Origin: Candidatus Sulfotelmatobacter sp.
Lineage (GTDB): Bacteria; Acidobacteriota; Terriglobia; Terriglobales; Acidobacteriaceae
Direction: 5' to 3'
Length of the DNA stretch: 5,159 nt
Assembly: GCA_030044775.1 (NCBI GenBank)
Contig: JASICF010000372.1
Coordinates: 1 to 5,159, forward strand
The notes below the pieces were generated by a model. It was not told the origin of the DNA and made no database searches. It saw only the letters and a list, made by a program, of their open reading frames with translations. This document shows, in pieces, positions 1 through 5,159 of the stretch (the stretch's first letter is position 1; every line of letters starts with the position of its first letter). A program made the position numbers and the translations under genes.

Positions 1-1370
1 TCGCGGGCCAGGTCCTGTGCTTCGCGCAGCAATGGCTCGGACTCGGAGCCGCGACCGGATTGCGCCAAGGCATCGGCAAGATCGTTGAGAACTTCCACCA
101 TCCCCGCGCTGTGGTCGCCCGCTCCACGATAGCCGTTGACTGCGTCCTGCATGGAGTTGATCGCCGCCCCGAAACGGCCCTGATATTCGAAGATTAATCC
201 CATGTCGTGCGATTCATCGGCGGCGCCGCGCGTATTGCCAGCCTTGCGCCATAAGTCGAGAGCCCGCATGGCAGTGCTTAATGCTTGATCGAACTGCCCA
301 GTGCTTATGTACACTTGCCCCAACTCCGATAATGTTTCAGCGACCGCCGCGGGGGCGTTGAGTTTCTCCCGCAACTGCAGAGCTTGCTGCAGATAAATGA
401 GGGCATTGTCGCTGTCGCCTTTGCCCATGTAAACGCCACCGATGTTGTTGAGACACAGAGCCTGATAGTTCTCGTCGCCCGTGTCGCGCTGGATCTGCAG
501 CGCTTCCTTGTAATTTTCCAGCGCCTGGTCGTAGTCACCTTTCGATTCGTAGACCACGCCCATGTCGATAAGCGTATCGCCCACTTCTTTCTTCATCCCG
601 ATTCCACGCTGCAAGTCAAGGGCCTGGTTGTAGTCGGAAAGCGCGGCATTCACCTTGCCTTGCGTATTTTGAACAACCGCGATTTCGACCAGGTTGCTAG
701 CCAGGGCTCGCTTGAGACCCAGCCGCTGATTGATTGCCATTGCTTCCTCATAATCGCGCATGGCCTCGTCAAGCTTATTCATCATTCTGTAGGCGATGCC
801 CATCGATTGGAGAATCAGCGCCTTCAGTTCCTGAGCATCTACCTGCACAGACAAAGACAGCCCTTTGTTCAGCGGATCGAGAGCGGCTTGCGGGTTTCCG
901 CTGACTATCTCGACCACTCCCATCTGCCAAAGGGCTTTAATGTTTCTCGGATCGGATTGCAACAGGCTGGATAGCTGGGCGCGAGCCAGATCGTAGCTGC
1001 CGGTTTCGGTGTACAGGCCGCCGAGGGCGGATTCGATATCAGAATTACCGGGCATGCTTTTGGCGAGCGTTTCGTAGGCTTCGATCGCTTTCTTGTTATC
1101 CTTCATGATCTGCGCATGCGTTGCCTGGATCAGATATTTTTCCGCAGCGGGTAATTGCTGACTGAGGTCGACTGCCTTTCGCGAAGCCTGTTCGGCATCG
1201 GCGTCATAGCCGAGAGCCGAATCGGCGTCGGCAAGCCGCGAATATGCAAGGGCAAAACCTGTGTCTTCTTTTGTTGCAGACTGAAGGGCGTTTACCGCCT
1301 CGGGATCTTTCCCATCGCGCAGGAACTGGACGCCCTGATTGTAATCGCGCAGGGCATCGGCGGAGTGAGA
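1..1370 (-). repeat. Tetratricopeptide-like repeat array encoded in the C-terminal half of the kinase
   Basis: From about residue 556 to the window edge the protein is a run of helix pairs with TPR signature positions (Gly or Ala near position 8, Ala near 20, Pro or a polar turn near 32). From residue 778 (base 704 downward) the units fall on a regular 40-residue spacing, with starts near 778, 818, 858, 898, 938 and 978. Good examples are GVVYESKGDYDQALENYKEA and GGVYMGKGDSDNALIYLQQA. Earlier units (about 556-777) are more diverged and less regular. Such superhelices usually bind proteins or peptides. The array continues beyond the left edge, so the total repeat number is unknown. Confidence 0.85.
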
Positions 1371-3035
1371 ACTGGGCTGGAAGGAACTGGCTTTCAGCTC
1401 TTTAATGACGTCCGATGAAAACGAAAGATTATTACGAATCGATGCCGCCAACCGGTCGACCGCTCCCGGAATGTCTTTTTCATCGACCGCGTCGATTTTG
1501 ATAGGGACGGTGCGGTCATGTTTCAAATCCTGCAGCGTGGCATCGATGCGAATCTGCCCGCCGAATTTAGCGTACTGCCCCCACACCAGAGTATCGGCGC
1601 TGCTGAATTCCGCCAGGCGACGAAGCGTGGTCGGCTCCATCGTAGAGTTCGGCGCGACACGGAGATCGCTAAGCACCTGGTGCACGCGATCCTGCGGAAC
1701 CGTGCGCAAACGGGCCGATTGCCCAACATCGGTGCTTAACATGTCGGCCAGACTCGGACCAAGCCAATCCTCGCTCGGGTCGCCGGTAGCGTTGCGGAAA
1801 GGGAGAATCGCAAGAGCAACTGTCGGCGTGGAGGCGGCCTTCTTTGTCAAAGGCGAGAACAGCGGTCCACGAAAAAGATAGCCCAAAATCGCAAGCAAAA
1901 GAACCGCCGCGATACCGCTCAGCAACGGCCAGTGAATCGTGCGGCCCCAGGGTTCGACGGCGGGCTGAAACCCAAGATTTGCTGCCGCGCCATTTTCTTG
2001 CCAGGCTTCGAGATCGCGCAGCAACGCGGCAGCCGTCTGATAGCGCAGGTTAGGATCGCGCTCCAGGCACTTGCCGACGATATTGCTGAGAGCGCGCGGA
2101 ATATTTTCATCGTGATCCGAAACAGGAATGGCGCGTTCGGAATTTCGCTTAATCAAACTGGCGACTGCGCTTTCCGCATGAAACGGAGTCACGCCGGTCA
2201 GCATTTCGTAGAGAATTAGACCGATGGTGAACAAGTCCGAACGCTGATCCAAGTCCTTGGCCAGCGCCTGTTCCGGAGACATGTACTCCATCGTCCCGAC
2301 CAGCGCTCCGCTCTGGGTCATGCCATCGCCGCCGACCGTGCGCGCCAAGCCGAAATCCATGACCAGAACGCGCCCGCCGGCGTCGCACATGATGTTTTGC
2401 GGTTTCAGGTCACGGTGAATAACGCCCACATCATGGGCGGCTTCGAGCGCCCGGCAAGCCTGCTTAATGATCTCGACCGCTTCCTCGGGCGGAAATTTTT
2501 TCTTCTTCCGGATGAGCGCGCGTAGATCCTCGCCTTCCACAAACTCCATGGTGATGAACTTCATGCCATCGGCATCGCCCAGGTCGTAGATGCGGATCAC
2601 GTTGACGTGCGTGACTTGCCGCGCCAGCAAAAGTTCCTGCTTAAACCGCGCCAGAATCGATGGGTTCGAGCCCAATTCCGGCCGGATTACTTTCAGCGCC
2701 ACAGGCCGGTTTAGCTCGCGGTCCATCGCCTTGTAGACCGCGCCCATGCCACCTTCACCCAAAAGCATCAAAATCTCGTAGCGTCCGCCCAAGACGTCGC
2801 CAGGTTCGAGCAGAGATACGCTAATGACAGGCCGCGGACGAGAAGAAGGCATGCCTGCGAAAGGTGGCGGCGGTGATACGTCGAGCTGAGTCACCTGCAG
2901 ATCGATCAGCGTCGCATCTGGATCGATTGGCGGATGGGAGCCGGAACTCTCGCCCTTGGCGGGAACGCTCACCCCTGCCTGATTAGACGAGTTGGGCCGA
3001 TCCTGCGGATCGAACCGCGAGTTCCGGTTGTGCAT
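1..3035 (-). CDS. Membrane-anchored serine/threonine protein kinase with TolB-like and TPR sensor region (C-terminus off window)
   Basis: The minus-strand frame is open for 1011 codons plus 2 nt to the left edge, so the C-terminus is missing. Residues about 1-80 are polar and Pro/Ser-rich. The Hanks-type kinase domain (about 86-345) has every key element: glycine loop GEGGMG (93-98), VALK with Lys115, alpha-C Glu134, HRDLKPQN with Asp209 and Asn214, DFG (227-229), SPE (253-255), Asp267 and Arg331. It should therefore be an active ATP-dependent kinase. One hydrophobic helix (about 368-388) follows, then a TolB/FlgO-like domain (about 403-515, opening with ALAILPFRNATGDPSEDWLG), then TPR-like helices from about 556 onward. 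Expected topology is cytoplasmic kinase, one membrane pass, and a periplasmic ligand- or protein-binding tail. The start is uncertain. ATG at 3035 is chosen, but an in-frame ATG at 3074 would add 13 residues, an in-frame TAG lies at 3090-3092, and neither ATG has a good ribosome site. Its substrate is unknown. Confidence 0.93.
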   Translation of the reverse strand, partial: MHNRNSRFDPQDRPNSSNQAGVSVPAKGESSGSHPPIDPDATLIDLQVTQLDVSPPPPFAGMPSSRPRPVISVSLLEPGDVLGGRYEILMLLGEGGMGAVYKAMDRELNRPVALKVIRPELGSNPSILARFKQELLLARQVTHVNVIRIYDLGDADGMKFITMEFVEGEDLRALIRKKKKFPPEEAVEIIKQACRALEAAHDVGVIHRDLKPQNIMCDAGGRVLVMDFGLARTVGGDGMTQSGALVGTMEYMSPEQALAKDLDQRSDLFTIGLILYEMLTGVTPFHAESAVASLIKRNSERAIPVSDHDENIPRALSNIVGKCLERDPNLRYQTAAALLRDLEAWQENGAAANLGFQPAVEPWGRTIHWPLLSGIAAVLLLAILGYLFRGPLFSPLTKKAASTPTVALAILPFRNATGDPSEDWLGPSLADMLSTDVGQSARLRTVPQDRVHQVLSDLRVAPNSTMEPTTLRRLAEFSSADTLVWGQYAKFGGQIRIDATLQDLKHDRTVPIKIDAVDEKDIPGAVDRLAASIRNNLSFSSDVIKELKASSFQPSSHSADALRDYNQGVQFLRDGKDPEAVNALQSATKEDTGFALAYSRLADADSALGYDADAEQASRKAVDLSQQLPAAEKYLIQATHAQIMKDNKKAIEAYETLAKSMPGNSDIESALGGLYTETGSYDLARAQLSSLLQSDPRNIKALWQMGVVEIVSGNPQAALDPLNKGLSLSVQVDAQELKALILQSMGIAYRMMNKLDEAMRDYEEAMAINQRLGLKRALASNLVEIAVVQNTQGKVNAALSDYNQALDLQRGIGMKKEVGDTLIDMGVVYESKGDYDQALENYKEALQIQRDTGDENYQALCLNNIGGVYMGKGDSDNALIYLQQALQLREKLNAPAAVAETLSELGQVYISTGQFDQALSTAMRALDLWRKAGNTRGAADESHDMGLIFEYQGRFGAAINSMQDAVNGYRGAGDHSAGMVEVLNDLADALAQSGRGSESEPLLREAQDLAR
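1491..1829 (-). other. TolB/FlgO-like alpha-beta domain in the extracytoplasmic part of the kinase (residues about 403-515)
   Basis: The stretch opens with TVALAILPFRNATGDPSEDW, followed by LGPSLADMLSTDVGQSARL. This matches the pattern 'hydrophobic strand, LPF, N, sGDP, acidic/aromatic, then LADxL helix' seen in the TolB-like N-terminal domain that precedes TPRs in CadC-like regulators and adenylate cyclases. The later WGQYAKFGGQIRIDATLQD fits the strand pair of the same fold. The assignment rests on recognised pattern only; no profile search was possible. Confidence 0.6.
1872..1934 (-). other. Single transmembrane helix of the kinase (residues about 368-388)
   Basis: The segment reads HWPLLSGIAAVLLLAILGYL, about 20 uncharged residues, with Arg365 before it and Arg389 and a Lys pair after it. 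It sits exactly between the kinase domain and the TolB-like domain, as in PknB-type receptor kinases. It separates a cytoplasmic catalytic half from a probably periplasmic sensor half; the orientation is inferred from the location of the kinase domain. Confidence 0.85.
2001..2780 (-). other. Hanks-type Ser/Thr kinase catalytic domain (residues about 86-345 of the kinase gene)
   Basis: The domain begins at RYEILMLLGEGGMG and ends after the subdomain XI arginine in RDPNLRYQ. ATP-anchoring Lys115, alpha-C Glu134, catalytic Asp209 in HRDLKP and the DFG aspartate Asp227 are intact. The HRD arginine is present (an RD kinase), so activation by phosphorylation of the loop between DFG and SPE is expected; Thr240, Ser242 and Thr248 are candidate acceptors. 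The usual HPN motif after helix C reads HVN here. Nothing suggests a pseudokinase. Confidence 0.93.
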
Positions 3036-3095
3036 GGTTTGCCCACGAAGCGGCCGGAAAGCCCCCGAAAACATGCCGCACGTAACTGGCTAAAA

Positions 3096-3124
3096 AGTAT
3101 ATACCCGTATTGCGGGGGTGTAAG
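3096..3124 (-). promoter_or_regulatory. Candidate sigma70-type promoter for the kinase gene
   Basis: Read on the minus strand, CTTACA (3124-3119) and TATACT (3101-3096) are 17 bp apart and match the TTGACA and TATAAT consensus at 4 of 6 and 5 of 6 positions. Transcription would begin near base 3089, about 15 nt before the upstream ATG (3074) and about 54 nt before ATG 3035. The match is by eye; the position directly upstream of the gene is the main support. Confidence 0.4.
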
Positions 3125-3153
3125 GGGAATATTCAGGAAACCAAGAGTGCACC

Positions 3154-3264
3154 ATGAACAATCTTTCACATCTGGATCGCATGGGATGTAATTCCCTTCG
3201 TTGCAACCAGAGGCGGTTGTGGACTGCCAGCTCGGGTCTGAATCGGGATAACATAGACCCGTGA
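3154..3264 (+). CDS. Possible 36-residue leader ORF ending in a GTGA overlap with uxuA (weakly supported)
   Basis: An ATG at 3154, preceded by AAGAG (3143-3147) at 6 nt spacing, opens a frame of 36 codons that closes with TGA at 3262-3264. It therefore shares GTGA with the GTG start of uxuA, a geometry typical of translational coupling, and uxuA itself lacks a convincing ribosome site. The peptide starts MNNLSHLDRMGCNSLRC and ends NRDNIDP; it has no recognised domain, signal peptide or amino-acid run of attenuation type. An ORF this short can easily occur by chance. The best uxuA promoter candidate (TTCACA/TGTAAT) lies inside it, so the two ideas compete. Confidence 0.15.
   Translation: MNNLSHLDRMGCNSLRCNQRRLWTASSGLNRDNIDP
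3165..3192 (+). promoter_or_regulatory. Candidate sigma70-type promoter for the uxuA-SDR operon
   Basis: TTCACA (3165-3170) and TGTAAT (3187-3192) are separated by 16 bp and each matches the consensus hexamer at 5 of 6 positions. Predicted initiation is near base 3199, giving a leader of roughly 60 nt before the GTG start at 3261. An 8-bp palindrome (3200-3207) would lie at the start of transcription, a usual place for a repressor operator. This promoter would leave the possible leader ORF beginning at 3154 untranscribed. Confidence 0.4.
3200..3207. promoter_or_regulatory. Short perfect palindrome at the predicted uxuA transcription start; possible operator core
   Basis: GTTGCAAC is a perfect 8-bp palindrome placed 7 bp after the candidate -10 hexamer of the uxuA promoter. 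LacI- and GntR-family regulators often control uronate genes through palindromes in this position. The flanks do not extend the symmetry, so the site is short and could be chance. No regulator gene lies in the window. Confidence 0.2.
3233..3261 (+). promoter_or_regulatory. 7-bp perfect inverted repeat ending on the uxuA start codon
   Basis: CGGGTCT (3233-3239) and AGACCCG (3255-3261) are perfect reverse complements with 15 nt between them. The last G of the right arm is the first base of the GTG start codon. In RNA the pair could form a GC-rich stem that covers the ribosome approach to the start; in DNA it could be a bipartite operator. Either role is inference from position and symmetry. Confidence 0.3.
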
Positions 3265-4484
3265 AAGAGACCTGGAGGTGGTTCGGATCGCAGGATCCCG
3301 TTTCGCTCGACCATGTGAAACAAGCCGGCGCAACCGGCGTGGTTTCGGCGTTGCATCATCTTTATCGTGGCCAGTCATGGCCTGTCGATGAACTGCTGAA
3401 ACGCAAGGCCGAAATTGAAGCGGCGGGGCTCACCTGGTCGGTGGTCGAGAGCATCCCGATCCATAATTCGATCAAGCTGCAAACCGGTCCTGTACGTCAC
3501 TTCACCGATGCATGGAAGGATTCACTTGCGGCGCTGGCGCGAGCCGGAGTGAAAACCGTGTGCTACAACTTTATGCCGGTGGTTGATTGGACACGCACGG
3601 ATTTGCGATGGCGCCTGCCCAGCACCGGCTATGCGCTTCGCTTCGACCTCACCGATTTTGCGGCGTACGATTTGTTTATTCTGCAACGGCCGGATTCTGA
3701 AAAAGATTATTCCGCCGAGCGCATCGCTGCGGCTCGAGTCCGCTACGAGTCAATGCTTGAGAAACGGCGTGATGAGTTGGAGCGTACCATCATCGCCGGA
3801 CTTCCAGGAGCAGAAGCTTCTTATAGCCGGTCTGATTTCAAGGCCTTATTAGAGCAATATTCCGGAGTTACTTCGGCCGATCTGCGGAAGCACCTAATTG
3901 CATTCCTGCGCGAGGTAGTGCCGGTTGCGCAGGAACTCGGGCTGCGGCTGGCCATTCATCCCGACGATCCCCCGCGGTCTTTGTTCGGATTGCCGCGGGT
4001 CGTCTCAACGGCAGAAGACATCCGGGCAATTCTTGACGCCGTTGACGTGCAAGCAAACGGCTTGACGTTTTGCGTGGGATCGTTCGGGGTGCGGGCAGAC
4101 AACGATCTTCTCGCGATGGTAAGCGAATTTGCGCCGCGCATTCACTTTGTCCATCTTCGGCAGGTAATGCGCGAACCGGATGGATCGTTCTACGAAGCTG
4201 AACACCTGCGAGGCAGCTCGGACTTAGTGGGTGTGATCTGCGCATTGCTGCGGGAGGAATCGCGGCGGAGACTCGAAGGCCGGGAAGACAATGAGATCCC
4301 GATGCGGCCGGATCACGGTCATCTACTTGCCGACGATATTTCGCGCGCGGCGAATCCGGGCTACTCGTTGATCGGCCGCTTGAAGGGGTTAGCGGAACTG
4401 CGTGGAGTGATTGCTGGCCTGGAGTACGGGACGCCTGAGTTGAAGTTCGAAGGAGCAGCCGCGCATGAAAGAGTTTGCAAATAA
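3261..4484 (+). CDS. uxuA: D-mannonate dehydratase
   Basis: This cytoplasmic enzyme (EC 4.2.1.8) removes water from D-mannonate to give 2-keto-3-deoxy-D-gluconate in glucuronate/fructuronate catabolism. The 407-residue product is close to E. coli UxuA (394) and is recognisable end to end as the xylose-isomerase-like TIM-barrel type rather than the enolase-superfamily type. Characteristic motifs are WRWFGSQDPVSL (5-16), LRFDLTDFAAYDL (126-138), AIHPDDPP with His233 (231-238), GLTFCVGSFG with Cys271, HFVHLR with His298, MRPDHG with Asp351 and His352, and NPGYSLIGRL with Tyr368. These correspond to the metal ligands (His, Cys, His, Asp) and the catalytic His and Tyr known in the family. GTG at 3261 is the only possible upstream start: an in-frame TAA lies at 3249-3251, and the family's N-terminal motif begins four codons later. 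The ribosome site is weak. The stop overlaps the SDR start by 20 nt. Confidence 0.96.
   Translation: MKETWRWFGSQDPVSLDHVKQAGATGVVSALHHLYRGQSWPVDELLKRKAEIEAAGLTWSVVESIPIHNSIKLQTGPVRHFTDAWKDSLAALARAGVKTVCYNFMPVVDWTRTDLRWRLPSTGYALRFDLTDFAAYDLFILQRPDSEKDYSAERIAAARVRYESMLEKRRDELERTIIAGLPGAEASYSRSDFKALLEQYSGVTSADLRKHLIAFLREVVPVAQELGLRLAIHPDDPPRSLFGLPRVVSTAEDIRAILDAVDVQANGLTFCVGSFGVRADNDLLAMVSEFAPRIHFVHLRQVMREPDGSFYEAEHLRGSSDLVGVICALLREESRRRLEGREDNEIPMRPDHGHLLADDISRAANPGYSLIGRLKGLAELRGVIAGLEYGTPELKFEGAAAHERVCK
4450..4455 (+). promoter_or_regulatory. Strong Shine-Dalgarno site for the SDR gene, inside uxuA
   Basis: AAGGAG lies 9 nt before ATG 4465, within the last codons of uxuA. It fixes the SDR start at 4465 and gives the second gene its own efficient initiation even though it begins before uxuA ends. 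By contrast uxuA has no comparable site before its GTG. Confidence 0.8.
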
Positions 4485-5159
4485 AATTGCGATTGTGACT
4501 GGCACGACTGGAATCGGCCGCGCGATCGCGAAGCGGCTGGGGGCGGATGGATGCCGCGTCGTTGCCTGCGGTATCGATTCGTTCGCCAATCGAGAGTTCC
4601 AGCAAGAAGCGCAAGCGAGCGGACTGACGATCTCTGTCGAGCAATGTGACGTCAGCGATTCAAACCAGGTGAAGGCGATTGTGGGCAAAACAGTCGTTGC
4701 TTACGGCGGGCTCGACATGATCGCGAATGCGGCAGCCATTCATCCCTTCGGAACCGCGCTTGAGACCGATCCGGAAAGCTGGAGCCGCTGTATGGCCGTG
4801 AATGTGGGGAGCATTTTCCTGTTTGCACACTTCGGTATCCCGGAAATGAGGAAGCGCGGCGGAGGCGCGATCGTGAATCTTTCTTCGGTTCAGGGTTACG
4901 CGTGCCAGCGCGGAGTCGCGGCCTACGCGACATCAAAGGGCGCTGTGCACAGTCTGACCCGCGCTCTGGCGCTCGACCACGCCGCCGATCATATTCGCGT
5001 GAACTCGATCAGCCCGGGTTCGATTCGCACACCCATGCTCGCGAGTTCTGCGGCACACTTTGCCGCGGAGGTTCCCACTGAAGCCGCCTTCGACCGCTTC
5101 GGCAAAGCGCACCCGATGGGAAGAATTGGCAACCCGGAAGAAGTGGCGGAGTTGGCTGT
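4465..5159 (+). CDS. Short-chain dehydrogenase/reductase, probable sugar-acid oxidoreductase (C-terminus off window)
   Basis: Classical SDR with a Rossmann fold, expected to be a cytoplasmic NAD(P)-dependent oxidoreductase. The 231 complete codons cover nearly all of a typical 250-260 residue protein. Visible elements are the N-terminal glycine motif TGTTGIG (12-18), CDVSD with Asp62, an NAAA variant (88-91) of the usual NNAG, Asn113, catalytic Ser141, Tyr154 and Lys158 (YATSK), and SPGSIRTP (183-190). The glycine motif is one residue shorter than the standard TGxxxGIG, and strand-2 ACGID lacks the acidic residue at the usual NAD-selecting position, so cofactor preference is unclear. The start is fixed by AAGGAG 9 nt upstream. 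It overlaps uxuA by 20 nt, implying co-transcription and a linked substrate. Fructuronate reductase (mannonate oxidoreductase of SDR type, as beside uxuA in Bacillus) is a reasonable inference; other sugar or sugar-acid dehydrogenases are equally compatible with the motifs. Confidence 0.9.
   Translation, partial: MKEFANKIAIVTGTTGIGRAIAKRLGADGCRVVACGIDSFANREFQQEAQASGLTISVEQCDVSDSNQVKAIVGKTVVAYGGLDMIANAAAIHPFGTALETDPESWSRCMAVNVGSIFLFAHFGIPEMRKRGGGAIVNLSSVQGYACQRGVAAYATSKGAVHSLTRALALDHAADHIRVNSISPGSIRTPMLASSAAHFAAEVPTEAAFDRFGKAHPMGRIGNPEEVAELA

Noticed and set aside
384..974. 196-residue plus-strand ORF
   Set aside because: It lies entirely antisense to the TPR coding region, whose frame is open and has clear repeat signatures. 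The antisense translation has no recognisable domain and is explained by codon bias of the repeats.
2998..3012. Small hairpin CGATCC-TGC-GGATCG
   Set aside because: It lies inside the kinase coding region near its 5' end, has only a 6-bp stem and a 3-nt loop and no U-run, so it is not a terminator and is likely chance.
2934..3191. 85-residue plus-strand ORF across the divergent region
   Set aside because: It overlaps the kinase N-terminal coding region and both promoter candidates, with no ribosome site or recognisable product.
3183..3196. GGGA-TGTAAT-TCCC inverted repeat
   Set aside because: The arms are only 4 bp and the middle is better explained as a -10 hexamer; the symmetry is too short to claim as an operator.
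3868..4644. 258-residue minus-strand ORF
   Set aside because: It is antisense to the 3' part of uxuA and the start of the SDR, both unmistakable. The product is Arg-, Pro- and Ser-rich without motifs, typical of a shadow frame in GC-rich DNA.
4652..4936. 94-residue minus-strand ORF
   Set aside because: It is antisense to the SDR core that encodes Asn113 and Ser141. Its composition is Arg/Ser/Pro-rich and it has no ribosome site or motif.

Overview
The window looks like part of a moderately GC-rich chromosome, most likely from the Acidobacteriota. The main clue is a very large membrane-anchored Ser/Thr kinase with a periplasmic TolB-like plus TPR tail, an architecture that phylum carries in many copies. 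The phylum call is inference from architecture and motif wording, not from a marker gene.

Layout. (1) Bases 1-3035, minus strand: one uninterrupted reading frame of 1011 codons that runs off the left edge. It encodes a disordered N-terminal tail, a complete Hanks-type kinase domain, one transmembrane helix, a TolB/FlgO-like domain and about eleven tetratricopeptide-like repeats. (2) Bases 3036-3260: a divergent intergenic region with a plausible sigma70-type promoter on each strand, a short palindrome, a 7-bp inverted repeat ending on the next gene's start codon, and a possible 36-codon leader ORF. (3) Bases 3261-4484, plus strand: D-mannonate dehydratase (uxuA), complete, GTG start, all recognised metal and catalytic residues present. 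(4) Bases 4465-5159, plus strand: a classical short-chain dehydrogenase/reductase (SDR) overlapping uxuA by 20 nt and cut by the right edge.

The two plus-strand genes form a tightly coupled sugar-acid catabolic operon. UxuA dehydrates D-mannonate to 2-keto-3-deoxy-D-gluconate, the hexuronate entry point to the KDG/Entner-Doudoroff route. The SDR is positioned to make or use mannonate or a related sugar acid; fructuronate reduction is the most economical guess, because Bacillus pairs uxuA with an SDR-type mannonate oxidoreductase. The kinase is divergently transcribed and nothing in the sequence ties it to uronate metabolism.

No RNA gene, mobile element, CRISPR array or terminator could be supported. 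I see no clear new system. The best leads are the uxuA leader region, the one-residue-short glycine motif of the SDR, and the kinase-TolB-TPR fusion.
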